Below, in pieces: positions 16,343-25,220 of a stretch of DNA of 58,937 bases. Origin of the DNA: Shewanella holmiensis (GTDB lineage: Bacteria > Pseudomonadota > Gammaproteobacteria > Enterobacterales > Shewanellaceae); contig NZ_JAMTCD010000024.1 of assembly GCF_025370255.1 (NCBI RefSeq), forward strand, positions 1 through 58,937. The letters run 5' to 3'. The notes below the pieces were generated by a model. The model had not been told where the DNA came from. It was given only the letters and a program-made list of their open reading frames with translations, and searched no databases. How positions within the stretch are numbered: position 1 is the stretch's first letter; each line of letters starts with the position of its first letter. The translations under genes and the position numbers were made by a program.

Positions 16343-16978
16343 TTATTGCATTATCAAGCTGGTAATACGCTTAGCTTTATCATTCGGAATAGGGAAGCTT
16401 AGATGATATTGTGCAATTTTCCAGCCCTGTGCTGTTTGAATTAATGCCCCAGTTCCACGGCTTATGCCATAGGCTGGACTGAATAATTGCTCATCAAATA
16501 CGATGATGTCGCCTATTTGAAGTAAATGACGTGCTTGCAGATCATAGCGCCAGCCTTTAGTCGGTGTCGCATAGGCTCTAAACTGCACCATGTTCCAGCG
16601 CTCGGTGGCATCGGTGCCAATAAAAATCGCATCTGGGTGATATAAATTAAAATACGTTTCCCAGTCTGCCGATATTGCACTTTCATGTAGCTGGTTCAAT
16701 AATCCATTGACTTGATGGCTATCTTCTTCAGTTAATCCTTGGCTGTCTATGGTGTGATCTGCTTGATTAATATTCGTGATCACGGCTTCAGATTCAGCAC
16801 TACTTTGCTGACTGCTAATCACTTGCTGAACTTCGGCTGCTTTGGTGGTATTTTCAGCTTGTTCTGCCGCTGCGTTTTCATTATCAAAATGCTGTAATGG
16901 GTTAGCATTGATGTCAAAGGCTGTTACCGTAGTGATTAATACTGCGATAAATCCTAATCGGTGAATAATGGATTGCAT
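16343..16978 (-). CDS. Secreted SnoaL/NTF2-like domain protein
   Basis: A 211-residue protein with an N-terminal signal peptide (MQSIIHRLGFIAVLITTVTA, cleavage near INA). A low-complexity Ala/Glu/Gln-rich linker follows (about 30-80), then an NTF2-like cone fold of SnoaL/DUF4440 type (about 85-205): VNGLLNQLHESAISADWETY, YHPDAIFIGTDATERW, FDEQLFSPAYGISRGTGAL, and GWKIAQYHLSFPIPND. Such domains bind or isomerise small ligands, and the specific role here is unknown. No neighbour suggests a pathway. Its downstream terminator has been split by the IS66 remnant. Confidence 0.75.
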   Translation of the reverse strand: MQSIIHRLGFIAVLITTVTAFDINANPLQHFDNENAAAEQAENTTKAAEVQQVISSQQSSAESEAVITNINQADHTIDSQGLTEEDSHQVNGLLNQLHESAISADWETYFNLYHPDAIFIGTDATERWNMVQFRAYATPTKGWRYDLQARHLLQIGDIIVFDEQLFSPAYGISRGTGALIQTAQGWKIAQYHLSFPIPNDKAKRITSLIMQ

Positions 16979-17069
16979 AATTTTTCCTTGCTAGGTAGCA
17001 CTTAATAAGACAAGTATTTGTTGAGAAATGCACTGGCAATGAAGATGATATTTCTTTGCAATTTTATTA

Positions 17070-17894
17070 CTAATGCCAATGTATTGGGTTCAATTGATAA
17101 AACTGGCTTAACTCACTATATAATTCTGGATGCTGTTGAGAAAAAGCGTTAGGTTTTTCAAAAAAGGTTTCACTTATTACGGCAAAAAATTCAGCAGGAT
17201 TAGTGGCACCGTAATAGTTGAATAATGACGGTATTTGTTGAGATGCGCAATACTGTAACTGTTTAAATTCTTTACCTAAGGTTGATGACCAATCGGCATA
17301 ATCTTTAATTTGTCTTAAAGTTGGAGCACCATTTGCCGGGCCATTTTCCTGATCTAACTGATGCGCAAACTCATGGATGACAACATTTTGGCCATCAAAG
17401 GGCTCTGCTGCACCATGGAGGGTATTTTGCCAAGATAATATGACCTTGCCATTTCCCCATGATTCTCCAAGCAAAACACTTCTGTGATGCGATGCCACCC
17501 CTGCGAAATCTATTTTTTGTTGCTCTACGATAAATGCATGCGGATAAATAAGGATCTGTTTTAAATTAGGGTAATAGTCTGTTTTACGATTTAACAACAG
17601 TAAACAGGCTTGTGCTGCTACAGTGACTTTAATTTCATCTGTGATAGTCAGTCCATCACAGCCAACAAATTGCTTTTCATCAATGAATATTTGAATGTGC
17701 TTTTTTAATTGTAATTGCAGGTCGGTAGGCATGCTTTGATAATATGGAAAGCGTTTACGCAATATGCTACGCCATGTTTTTGGGAACGCCTGCAAGCACA
17801 CTTGATGGCGGTGACGTTCACGTCTTAATCGCGCGCTAGCAATCCAACAGATGGCCGATGTGGCAATAATGCAAACAATTACAATCGCTATCAT
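17070..17894 (-). CDS. mtfA: MtfA-type zinc peptidase (M90)
   Basis: A 274-residue protein of the MtfA/YeeI family. In E. coli MtfA is a zinc aminopeptidase that binds the repressor Mlc and so tunes the glucose PTS. The zinc site HEFAH is at residues 174-178 (VVIHEFAHQLDQENG), with the downstream Glu ligand in NPAEFFAVISETFFE. It differs from E. coli MtfA by an N-terminal hydrophobic helix (residues 1-20), which would anchor it to the membrane. Whether Mlc exists in this organism cannot be seen, so the regulatory role is uncertain. It is monocistronic. Confidence 0.9.
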   Translation of the reverse strand: MIAIVIVCIIATSAICWIASARLRRERHRHQVCLQAFPKTWRSILRKRFPYYQSMPTDLQLQLKKHIQIFIDEKQFVGCDGLTITDEIKVTVAAQACLLLLNRKTDYYPNLKQILIYPHAFIVEQQKIDFAGVASHHRSVLLGESWGNGKVILSWQNTLHGAAEPFDGQNVVIHEFAHQLDQENGPANGAPTLRQIKDYADWSSTLGKEFKQLQYCASQQIPSLFNYYGATNPAEFFAVISETFFEKPNAFSQQHPELYSELSQFYQLNPIHWH

Positions 17895-17955
17895 AAACAG
17901 ACTCTAATTAAAGGAGGTCTTAAAGAGATGGGGCAAGAATGGTTGCTTTTCAAGC

Positions 17956-17987
17956 AAAAAAAAACTGGCAACAATAAATGATGCCAG
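17956..17987 (-). terminator. Terminator of the parA-partner operon
   Basis: CTGGCA / TGCCAG with an 11-base loop, followed on the leftward strand by nine Ts (A-run 17956-17964). It lies 84 bases after the stop of the small parA-partner gene. Confidence 0.8.
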
Positions 17988-18071
17988 AAAAAGAGTGCGG
18001 GGAGAAAAACTAAACCAATAAACCTGAGTGTTAGAGAGCGATTAACACATTACATTCTTGGCTTATTATTG

Positions 18072-18491
18072 TTATTTGGATAACGATTTGAGCTGAGTAT
18101 CATGTTCAAATTGCTGATAAAGAGCTTGTTTATCTTTGTCTGATAACAAGCTGTGTTCAGCAATTAAGTGACGAATTAATTTTGATTTAGCCATTTTACT
18201 TGCGTGGCTTAACGCAGTTAAATCGCTAATTGCTTGTTCACTTAATGTAAATGTGGCACGTCGAAACGGTTTTTTTACCTGTTCCGTTTGATTAACTAGC
18301 TGTTGTGATTGAGTTGCTTGCTTATTGTCTCGGCGCTGTAAAAAGTCAACCACATTAGTATGTTGAGTAAATTCATGAGTTTGACCTAACGCATAAAGAC
18401 TTGCGTTATCGATAAACTCTTCAATAGACATTTGCTTGGAAAACGCAGCTTTACATGACGAGGCGTTTTTCTTGAGATCGGCCAGTCCCAT
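18072..18491 (-). CDS. ParA-partner protein of unknown class
   Basis: A 139-residue protein overlapping the end of the ParA gene by 41 bases. It starts at the ATG at 18491 with GGGGAAATT just upstream. The N-terminal half is variable (MGLADLKKNASSCKAAFSKQ, Gln-rich around residues 55-70). The C-terminal half (about 75-125, KPFRRATFTLSEQAISDLTA, LIRHLIAEHSLLSDKDK) resembles a ribbon-helix-helix DNA-binding domain. By position it should be the ParB-like or adaptor partner that stimulates the ATPase. I do not recognise a named family; similar pairs occur as orphan chromosomal ParA systems. Confidence 0.65.
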   Translation of the reverse strand: MGLADLKKNASSCKAAFSKQMSIEEFIDNASLYALGQTHEFTQHTNVVDFLQRRDNKQATQSQQLVNQTEQVKKPFRRATFTLSEQAISDLTALSHASKMAKSKLIRHLIAEHSLLSDKDKQALYQQFEHDTQLKSLSK

Positions 18492-19197
18492 AATTTCCCC
18501 TTAGTGTGGTGACATTACGCGGCGATAAACGCTGCTCCATAATTTGTTTGGCGTTTTCTGCTTGCAGTAATTCACATGCAATAGCGCGCATCTCTTCAGC
18601 GGCTTTGCCATTTGGTTCGATTTCAATTACCGACAAGCCAGACTCTTCACTGTCATCGTAAATGTTACGACTGTAATTTACCGCATCTAACACATTAATA
18701 TCATAGGTGCGGCAAACATCTTTTGCTTCTAATATTCTGCCAACCTGATTCGGTAAGTTGGGGCATTGAGTGATCACAAATGAGGCGCGCATTTTAGGGT
18801 TAATCATCATACAAGTGGCAACGATATCATCCATGTGACTAACCGTTTTAAGATCGCGACGTTTAGGTCTTAATGGCATCAATACATGTGATGCTACCGA
18901 CATGGTTGCACGCAGTGCAAGGTTGTCTTGTCCTCCACAATCGACGATAACATAGTCATAGTGTTGCTCTAAACTGAGTAAGTCGTTACGAATTTTGCCA
19001 TAAAGCTGCACACAATTGATTGCAGGTAAGTCAGGGTTATTGTTTCGAGCCTGGATCCAATCTGATGTGGTTCTTTGGGGGTCGCAATCCACCATGATGA
19101 CACTGGCTTCGGTTTCTTTTGTGAGAAACACTGCAATATTTTGTGCTAGACAGCTTTTGCCACTGCCGCCTTTTTCGCCACCAACTAAAATAATCAT
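18451..19197 (-). CDS. Orphan ParA-family ATPase
   Basis: A 248-residue ATPase of the ParA/MinD superfamily with the deviant Walker A GEKGGSGKS (residues 7-15, signature Lys9 and Lys14), the A' segment MVDCDPQRTTSDW and the Walker B region YVIVDCGGQD. ParA-type proteins position DNA, chemoreceptor arrays or other cargo by oscillating or gradient ATP cycling. There is no parB, parS-like repeat cluster or replication gene nearby, so this is not a plasmid or chromosome origin system. The partner is the overlapping downstream gene. The conspicuous Cys after the Walker B Asp and the short C-terminal tail resemble VirC1/orphan ParA proteins. Confidence 0.88.
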   Translation of the reverse strand: MIILVGGEKGGSGKSCLAQNIAVFLTKETEASVIMVDCDPQRTTSDWIQARNNNPDLPAINCVQLYGKIRNDLLSLEQHYDYVIVDCGGQDNLALRATMSVASHVLMPLRPKRRDLKTVSHMDDIVATCMMINPKMRASFVITQCPNLPNQVGRILEAKDVCRTYDINVLDAVNYSRNIYDDSEESGLSVIEIEPNGKAAEEMRAIACELLQAENAKQIMEQRLSPRNVTTLRGNYGTGRSQEKRLVM

Positions 19198-19795
19198 TAT
19201 CTACACCTCATTATTGAGTGATATAGCTGTAATGTAGTCTGGATGTTAATACTTAGTCAATTAGCTGATTTTTGACGTTTTTTATATATTGTCACACTGC
19301 TTTTTTGTTGACGCTATTTTGAAGTTTGGCAAAAAATTGACGTTTATTCACTGATAAGCAGATGTTGATAAAAGGTTAATTTAATGAATCACTTGGCTGC
19401 ATTATGAGAGGTTTATAGTTATTGTTATGCCAGTTACATCGATCAATATTTTGCTTTATATAACCATTATCGTGATATTACTGCTTTTGTATTCCAAAAT
19501 GGTATAAATGTTTTAGTCTGTTATTGCTGCTCTGAGGCTGGCGGGGGCGTTTCTAACATTACGCCATTTTTTTATTGGTATCTATTTTTACTCTACTATC
19601 GATTTTTTATATAGAATCACTCCATCATCAACTATCGAACTTGTTGTCATCATTAAGTTATGGTCAACATCCTGTGGCAAAGTAGCTTTAAGGCCTAGAT
19701 AACTCAGAACAAGATAAATTTCGGTTTTAGTGGATACATTCGATGCCGTGAGAGGTTTGTAGTGGTTCTGTTAAATAAAAATGAGTACAACCTAA
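19198..19795. other. Gene-free gap
   Basis: An AT-rich interval between the divergent parA and DUF3820 genes. I see no open frame, strong hairpin or tandem repeat in it. It must hold both promoters, but I cannot pick convincing hexamers. Confidence 0.6.
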
Positions 19796-20029
19796 ATGAA
19801 TGAACAAGCTTTATTAGAGGCGGTTAACCAAACCATGCCTTTTGGTAAATATGCAGGGCGCAAGTTGATACACTTGCCTGAACCCTATTTAGTTTGGTTT
19901 CACGCTAAAGGATTCCCTGAAGGGAAATTAGGTCAGCAACTGGCGCTGATGTATGAAGTGAAGTTGAACGGTTTAGAAGAGATGCTTCAACCGTTAGTGA
20001 AACCACATCATAATACTTTTTCTAAATAA
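19796..20029 (+). CDS. DUF3820 family protein
   Basis: A 77-residue protein of the DUF3820 family (also listed as putative quorum-sensing-regulated virulence factor). The compact motif MPFGKYAGRKLIHLPEPYLVWF is followed by GFPEGKLGQQLALMYEVKLN. The biochemical function is unknown; small members occur widely in Vibrio, Shewanella and Pseudomonas. The gene is complete. Its last 22 bases overlap the end of the convergent GNAT gene, so there is no terminator space between them. Confidence 0.85.
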   Translation: MNEQALLEAVNQTMPFGKYAGRKLIHLPEPYLVWFHAKGFPEGKLGQQLALMYEVKLNGLEEMLQPLVKPHHNTFSK

Positions 20030-20493
20030 AAGGCGGCCAATGTTTGGTTGTTTTTGACTCTTAAATTTGATTTGATGAGTCTAAAGTTGTGTCTTTCAAA
20101 CAGCGGTTTAGAAAGGTAGGACGCATCAACCGATAACCGTTGATAATGTTGCGATTTAGCCCAGCATTGCAGATGTTCAATCAACAGGCTGGCAATGCCT
20201 TGGTGTTGAAAATGTGGATCGACATACAGGCAATCAATGTAGCCACGTTGGTGGAACTGGGTTTCTATACCAATAAAGCCGACAATTTGTTGCTGGGCAT
20301 TTTGTACCAGCCAAGCCTTGTTGAGTTTATATCTAAGCTGCCAGTGCTTTGTTGAACGTGGTGCCCTAGACCATGCGAGCTTTTTGGCTGAGTTGTATCT
20401 TGGGTGCTGAATAGCTTGTATTGCTTGATGATACAACAGGCTAATTGCGGGGGCATGGCAAGGATGAAAATCAACAATAGTAAAAGCGGTCAT
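20008..20493 (-). CDS. GNAT family N-acetyltransferase
   Basis: A 161-residue acetyltransferase. The acetyl-CoA pyrophosphate loop is in YVDPHFQHQGIASLLIEHLQ (Q-x-x-G-x-A), preceded by the strand VGFIGIETQFHQRGYIDCLY and followed by the C-terminal RLSVDASYLSKPLFERHNFR block. The substrate cannot be deduced. The N-terminal segment HPCHAPAISLLYHQAIQAIQ fits the first helix of the fold. It is monocistronic and convergent with the DUF3820 gene, overlapping it by 22 bases at the 3' ends. Confidence 0.9.
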   Translation of the reverse strand: MTAFTIVDFHPCHAPAISLLYHQAIQAIQHPRYNSAKKLAWSRAPRSTKHWQLRYKLNKAWLVQNAQQQIVGFIGIETQFHQRGYIDCLYVDPHFQHQGIASLLIEHLQCWAKSQHYQRLSVDASYLSKPLFERHNFRLIKSNLRVKNNQTLAAFYLEKVL

Positions 20494-20602
20494 AGGTTTT
20501 ATCTATTTGAGATGTGTAAGGTATAAAAAATCGGCTAACTCTTTCAGGACATTAAAAACCTGTTGAGATTAACCGATATTGAGCAGAACAACGTGTAAAC
20601 GA

Positions 20603-20905
20603 TTATTTTTTGATGATATGGCCAACAAACATAATTTCATCAAATGTGCGATCTAAGCTAGAGCTTTTAAAGTCAGTCATCCACATTTGTTCAGACATTT
20701 CAACATTATCGCCTTTAACGACTTCAACTTGAGGACCCGCTGCCCAGTAGGTTTTGTCTGCTTCTTTAACTTGTACATATGTGTAACCACCACCATTCAT
20801 GGTGTCGATAACTTCACCTTGATGGATAACACCTTGAGCCCAAGCTGAAGAAACACCTAAAGCAAGCGTTGCCGCGGCGAAAATTTTGATCAGTTTTGTT
20901 TTCAT
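20603..20905 (-). CDS. NrfJ-like periplasmic protein
   Basis: A 100-residue exported protein. The start at 20905 is preceded by AAGGAAAC; 16 further upstream codons are open but unlikely. Signal peptide: MKTKLIKIFAAATLALGVSS, cleaved after AWA. The mature part is a small beta domain (HQGEVIDTMNGGGYTYVQVK, KTYWAAGPQVEVVKGDNVEM, SLDRTFDEIMFVGHI) like the NrfJ-related proteins near cytochromes in Shewanella and Vibrio. No cytochrome gene lies nearby here. The OB-like fold suggests nucleic-acid or ligand binding, but the function is not established. Confidence 0.7.
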   Translation of the reverse strand: MKTKLIKIFAAATLALGVSSAWAQGVIHQGEVIDTMNGGGYTYVQVKEADKTYWAAGPQVEVVKGDNVEMSEQMWMTDFKSSSLDRTFDEIMFVGHIIKK

Positions 20906-20984
20906 TAATGTTTCCTTGATTTTACTCGGTAATGACGTCATTAAAACACGCAAGTCTGTTTCCGTCTGTGATCAAAGCCTAAAA

Positions 20985-22718
20985 TCATCGATGGCTAATG
21001 TAATTTATATTTACAATGTGTTGTTGGCCTATTTTGTATCCATATTGGCAAACGAAGTCAATAAATGCCTCAGGAAGCGTTTTGTTGTCTACGGGTTGTT
21101 GCCATAGCGCTTTAAGGAGAGCCCCGTAACCTTCTCGTCCTGATGCGGTATATGAGCTTGATACACCAATATACAAAGCATCATTAAGTAAAGGTTGCCA
21201 TAATTCATCACGGTAAACTTCAACGGATGTTATACGTTCGCCAGAGGGTTTTTTACCATCATAACTATAGCGAATGCCGTAGGGGTAAGGAAAACTACCT
21301 GCACCCGTGCCGATTATGCCGTTATTGGTGGCGGCATTGATGGTCGACTCTAACACCTCAATGATGTATTGGCCTTTAATTTGGTATGTGACTAAAGGCA
21401 ACTCAAAGGGCAGGATGCGCCCGAATACATCGGCTACAGAAAGTTGTCCATTACTGAGCGATTGTCTCACTCCGCCAGCATTGTGTAATGCAAAATCTAA
21501 CTTCGGCTCAACTAATTGGGTCGCTTTAAACATACTACGGCTTACCCAGGGGGCTATTTCACTGCCATGTGGAAAGTGCTTGCTAGGCAAACGTGTATGA
21601 ACAAAATCTTTAGGAATATGGGCTAAAATTTGTTGCTCTAGCGCAGCAAGCGCAGGGCGATATTGCGTTTGAATGACATTATCTATTTGGTCATCTTGAG
21701 CACCATTTAGCATATTAGGGTGTTGCCGTAACTGCTCAATTAATACGTGTTGAATATCTTCAGGGATGGAGTTATCTGAGCTTTGGCTAATGTTGATATC
21801 ATCACCGAGCATAAAGAAGTTATTGCCCTCAAACTGGCAAACATTACCATTGGCATCAAAACAAAGATCAACTAAGCCTAAGGTTTCGGCATATTTTCCA
21901 GCATGGAAAATGGGGGTTTGATTAACGGTTTCACCATAGGGCATGTTCGACATGCCAACGCAGCTGAAATCGCCCTGAAGTGTATGAGAATGTCCGCCAA
22001 TGATTAAGCTGATACCGTTAACTTGTTTTGCCAGCTCGCGATCTTGATCTATGCCAAGATGACTTAATATGACGATATGCTGAATATTTTGCTGGTGCAG
22101 AGCCTGTATTGTGCGTCTTGTTGTGTCTATGGCGTTAACAAATAAGGTGTCTGGATCCGGCCTAGCTATTAGTGGCATTTGATCTAATGTAATGCCCACT
22201 ATGGCAATTTGGGTATCATAAAATGGCTTAAGTAAAACCTTGGCGATACCTTGGCTAACGTCATAATCTAATAATTGTGGGTGATCACGTAGCTTACCTG
22301 CTTTATGAATATCTTCTTGGCTCAGATCCATATTGCCGGCCATTAACGGAAATTCAATTCGATTTAAAAAAGCTTGAACTGGACTATTACCTGCGTCAAT
22401 TTCATGATTTCCTAACACCATCGCATCGGGTTTTAGCAAATTTAAAAGATGTGCATTAGCAGCACCTTGAAACTCACGAAAATACAATGTTCCCTGAAAG
22501 CTATCTCCGCCATGCAGAAACAAAAATGGCTGATGTTTAGTTTCTGCTTGTTGACGGGCTTGCTGAATGTGATATCCCAAGCGAGCATAGCCACCAGTGT
22601 TGGCCGTTAAATGATAGCTTTGTTGCTGGTGCTGTAAGGTAAATTTAACCTGACTTGGTTCAAAGTTAGAGTGGGTGTCATTTATGTGAGCAATAGATAG
22701 GCGATAAATATTAGGCAT
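20985..22718 (-). CDS. UshA-like 5'-nucleotidase/metallophosphoesterase
   Basis: A 577-residue two-domain enzyme. The N-terminal calcineurin-like metallophosphatase domain shows all metal motifs: AHINDTHSNF, GGDSFQGT, LGNHEIDAG, ILSHLGID and GGHSHT. The C-terminal 5'-nucleotidase substrate domain (about 370-540) has NAGGVRQSLSNG and GSFPYPYGIRYSYD. It would hydrolyse nucleotides or related phosphoesters. The start at 22718 is chosen because GAGG lies six bases upstream; an upstream TTG is less likely. Unlike UshA there is no signal peptide, so a cytoplasmic location (as for Bacillus YunD) is more likely. It is monocistronic. Confidence 0.9.
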   Translation of the reverse strand: MPNIYRLSIAHINDTHSNFEPSQVKFTLQHQQQSYHLTANTGGYARLGYHIQQARQQAETKHQPFLFLHGGDSFQGTLYFREFQGAANAHLLNLLKPDAMVLGNHEIDAGNSPVQAFLNRIEFPLMAGNMDLSQEDIHKAGKLRDHPQLLDYDVSQGIAKVLLKPFYDTQIAIVGITLDQMPLIARPDPDTLFVNAIDTTRRTIQALHQQNIQHIVILSHLGIDQDRELAKQVNGISLIIGGHSHTLQGDFSCVGMSNMPYGETVNQTPIFHAGKYAETLGLVDLCFDANGNVCQFEGNNFFMLGDDINISQSSDNSIPEDIQHVLIEQLRQHPNMLNGAQDDQIDNVIQTQYRPALAALEQQILAHIPKDFVHTRLPSKHFPHGSEIAPWVSRSMFKATQLVEPKLDFALHNAGGVRQSLSNGQLSVADVFGRILPFELPLVTYQIKGQYIIEVLESTINAATNNGIIGTGAGSFPYPYGIRYSYDGKKPSGERITSVEVYRDELWQPLLNDALYIGVSSSYTASGREGYGALLKALWQQPVDNKTLPEAFIDFVCQYGYKIGQQHIVNINYISHR

Positions 22719-22782
22719 GTTTTTCCTCAACTGAATGCCTTTTATCTTAGCATTTTAAAATAAGCATATACTAATTTATACG

Positions 22783-22817
22783 GCTCAACTTGAATCAAAG
22801 TTCAATACAAGTTGAGC
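22783..22817. repeat. 10-bp inverted repeat between phosphoesterase and CNNM genes
   Basis: GCTCAACTTG (22783-22792) and CAAGTTGAGC (22808-22817) with a 15-base loop, just after the leftward CNNM gene. There is no T-run, so terminator function is doubtful. Confidence 0.45.
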
Positions 22818-22860
22818 TTGGTCGTATTAGAAACTAAAGCGAGTGTGACGAGAAAACAGA

Positions 22861-23919
22861 TTAGTGGGTTTCACCATCATCAGATAATACCAGGCCTTTA
22901 TTTTTTACACGGCGTTGCCATAATTTTCGGGCAAGCGCTTGCATGTCTGGCGCGAGGTCTTTTGAGTCAACAATTTCTAAGCCAATTAATGTCTCAATAA
23001 TATCTTCGATGGTGACTATGCCTTCGCTTGAACCGTATTCGTCAACCACTAATGCCATTTTTGCATTACGTTTAATCATCATTTGAAAAAGCGGCAACAC
23101 TTTTACCGATGACGGAATAACAAATAAACTTTTTAAATGCTCACTGATTTCTGCATCGGGTGTTTGGCGAACATTCAAGAGGATGTCATTACGATTGACA
23201 TAACCAATGACATTGTCTCGTTCACCTTCATATACTGGCACTCGGGTAAACGGGCTTGATAAATGCTTGTCGATAAAATCATTATGACTAATGTGGGTAG
23301 GCAATTTAAATATCACGGTTCGAGGCGTCATGATGTCGGTAACCACCATGTCTTTTACCGATAAAATTTGCGTCAAAATTTGTGACTCTTGTTCACCTAA
23401 TTCGCCACTGTCTTTGCCCATTTTGGTCATGGCACTTAATTCCTGGCGAATGTATTGACCTTCTTCGCCTTTGCCTAATAAATTAGTGACCTTTTGCGAC
23501 ATCCAGATGAGTGGTGCGGTTAATCTTTCCATCCAGTACAAACAGACGGAAACCGTAGGCGCGAGTTTTCGCCAATGATTAGCACCTAATGTTTTAGGAA
23601 TAATTTCTGAGAGGAATAAAATTAAGAACGTCAGTACCGCAGAGAAAACACCTAACATTTCACTGCCAAAAACCACAGCAGCTTGTGCACCAGCAACTGC
23701 AGCACCTACAGTATGGGAAATGGTATTTAACGTTAGAATCGATACTAAAGGCGATTCGACATTTTGCTTTTGCTTATGTAATAAGTCAGCAATTTTCGGA
23801 TTAGATTCTCTCAAGTTGGCAATATAACTTGGCGTGACTGATAAAAGCACCGCTTCAAAAACACTACATAAAAAAGAAACGGCAATAGCAACAAACACAA
23901 TAACAAACAAAGTTAACAT
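22861..23919 (-). CDS. CNNM/CorC-type membrane transporter with CBS domains
   Basis: A member of the hemolysin-C/CorC/CNNM family, linked to Mg/Co ion transport. The N-terminal DUF21 membrane domain has about four hydrophobic helices (MLTLFVIVFVAIAVSFLCSV, TVGAAVAGAQAAVVFGSEML, AVLTFLILFLSEIIPKTLGA, and one near residue 120). Next come a linker GELGEQESQILTQIL, VTDIMTPRTVIFKLP and two CBS motifs ending at VVDEYGSSEGIVTIEDIIET. It lacks the long C-terminal CorC_HlyC domain, stopping soon after the CBS pair. I start at the ATG at 23919; an ATG at 23952 and a start at 23976 are also open, none with a well-spaced ribosome site. Confidence 0.88.
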   Translation of the reverse strand: MLTLFVIVFVAIAVSFLCSVFEAVLLSVTPSYIANLRESNPKIADLLHKQKQNVESPLVSILTLNTISHTVGAAVAGAQAAVVFGSEMLGVFSAVLTFLILFLSEIIPKTLGANHWRKLAPTVSVCLYWMERLTAPLIWMSQKVTNLLGKGEEGQYIRQELSAMTKMGKDSGELGEQESQILTQILSVKDMVVTDIMTPRTVIFKLPTHISHNDFIDKHLSSPFTRVPVYEGERDNVIGYVNRNDILLNVRQTPDAEISEHLKSLFVIPSSVKVLPLFQMMIKRNAKMALVVDEYGSSEGIVTIEDIIETLIGLEIVDSKDLAPDMQALARKLWQRRVKNKGLVLSDDGETH

Positions 23920-24067
23920 ATATGTAAGTAAAAACTTCCTCGTATCAGGCATTATTGCCCGCGACGATATTATCATATTATCAAACTCGGATATACTGGC
24001 TAAAACGTGATACGGCCTGTATAATTCGCCGCCCTGTTACAGGTTTTAGGTGTTTGAGGTTAGGCAG

Positions 24068-25189
24068 ATGAGTGAAAAGAAAATCAATTTATTAAATCTT
24101 GATCGTAAAGGACTGCGAGCGTTGTTCAGCGAAATGGGTGAAAAACCGTTCCGTGCCGATCAATTAATGAAGTGGATTTATCACTTTGGTGTCAGTGACT
24201 TCGAGGAAATGAACAATATAAACAAAGTCTTGCGAGCAAAGCTTGCGGCTAAGTGTGAGATTGTTGCACCTGAAATTGCCAGTTATCAAAAGTCTAATGA
24301 TGGCACTATTAAATTTGCTATCGACGTTGGCCAAGGCCAAGAAGTTGAAACGGTATATATTCCTGAGGAAGACCGTGCAACCCTATGCGTGTCATCTCAA
24401 GTGGGATGTGCCCTTGAATGTACTTTCTGTTCAACCGGTCAGCAAGGTTTTAATCGTAATTTGACCGTGTCAGAAATAGTCGGTCAGGTTTGGCGTGTAT
24501 CACAGTTTTTAGGATTTCATAAAGACACGGGTGATCGTCCGATTTCTAACGTCGTGATGATGGGAATGGGAGAGCCATTACTCAATTTAGCGAACGTGAT
24601 TCCTGCAATGGATATCATGTTAGATGACTTTGGTTTTAGTTTATCAAAACGCCGTGTGACCTTATCTACTTCAGGTATTGTTCCTGCACTTGATAAATTA
24701 GGCGATGCTATCGATGTTGCACTTGCTGTTAGTATTCACGCGCCAAATGATGCACTTCGTGATGTATTAGTGCCGGTAAACAAAAAGTATCCTTTAGAAG
24801 AATTTTTAGCCGGCATTCGTCGTTATTTAGCTAAATCTAATGCTAACCGTGGTCGAGTTACGGTTGAGTACGTTATGCTGGATCATATTAATGACAGCAC
24901 TGATCAAGCGCATGAGTTAGCTAAAGTCATGAAAGATACGCCGTGTAAGATTAACTTAATTCCATTTAATCCTTACCCAGGCTCGCCATATGGGCGTTCT
25001 TCTAATTCAAGAATTGATCGTTTCTCTAAAGTTCTTATGGAATACGGATTAACTGTTATAGTACGTAAAACACGTGGTGATGATATTGATGCAGCTTGCG
25101 GACAACTAGCCGGTGATATCCGTGACCGCACCAAACGTTTAGCAAAAAAACAAATGCAACAAAACCAGATTTCAGTCACAATGGATTAA
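24068..25189 (+). CDS. rlmN: Dual-specificity 23S rRNA/tRNA (adenine C2) methyltransferase RlmN
   Basis: A radical-SAM methyltransferase that methylates A2503 of 23S rRNA and A37 of some tRNAs. The 373-residue protein has the CxxxCxxC cluster at Cys124, Cys128 and Cys131 ([12 protein letters not shown]), GMGEPLLN, the SAM-binding region STSGIVPAL, and the late catalytic Cys in DIDAACGQL. The start at 24068 (MSEKKINLL) fits the family; six more in-frame codons upstream are unlikely. It heads the rlmN-pilW-rodZ-ispG-hisS-yfgM-bamB series typical of gammaproteobacteria. Confidence 0.97.
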   Translation: MSEKKINLLNLDRKGLRALFSEMGEKPFRADQLMKWIYHFGVSDFEEMNNINKVLRAKLAAKCEIVAPEIASYQKSNDGTIKFAIDVGQGQEVETVYIPEEDRATLCVSSQVGCALECTFCSTGQQGFNRNLTVSEIVGQVWRVSQFLGFHKDTGDRPISNVVMMGMGEPLLNLANVIPAMDIMLDDFGFSLSKRRVTLSTSGIVPALDKLGDAIDVALAVSIHAPNDALRDVLVPVNKKYPLEEFLAGIRRYLAKSNANRGRVTVEYVMLDHINDSTDQAHELAKVMKDTPCKINLIPFNPYPGSPYGRSSNSRIDRFSKVLMEYGLTVIVRKTRGDDIDAACGQLAGDIRDRTKRLAKKQMQQNQISVTMD

Positions 25190-25220
25190 CTCTTTGTTTG
25201 CACAATAAATAGGCTTATAA

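Noticed and set aside
18072..19197. Chromosome or plasmid origin with parAB
   Set aside because: No DnaA boxes, rep gene or parS-like palindromes seen nearby; the partner is not a ParB.
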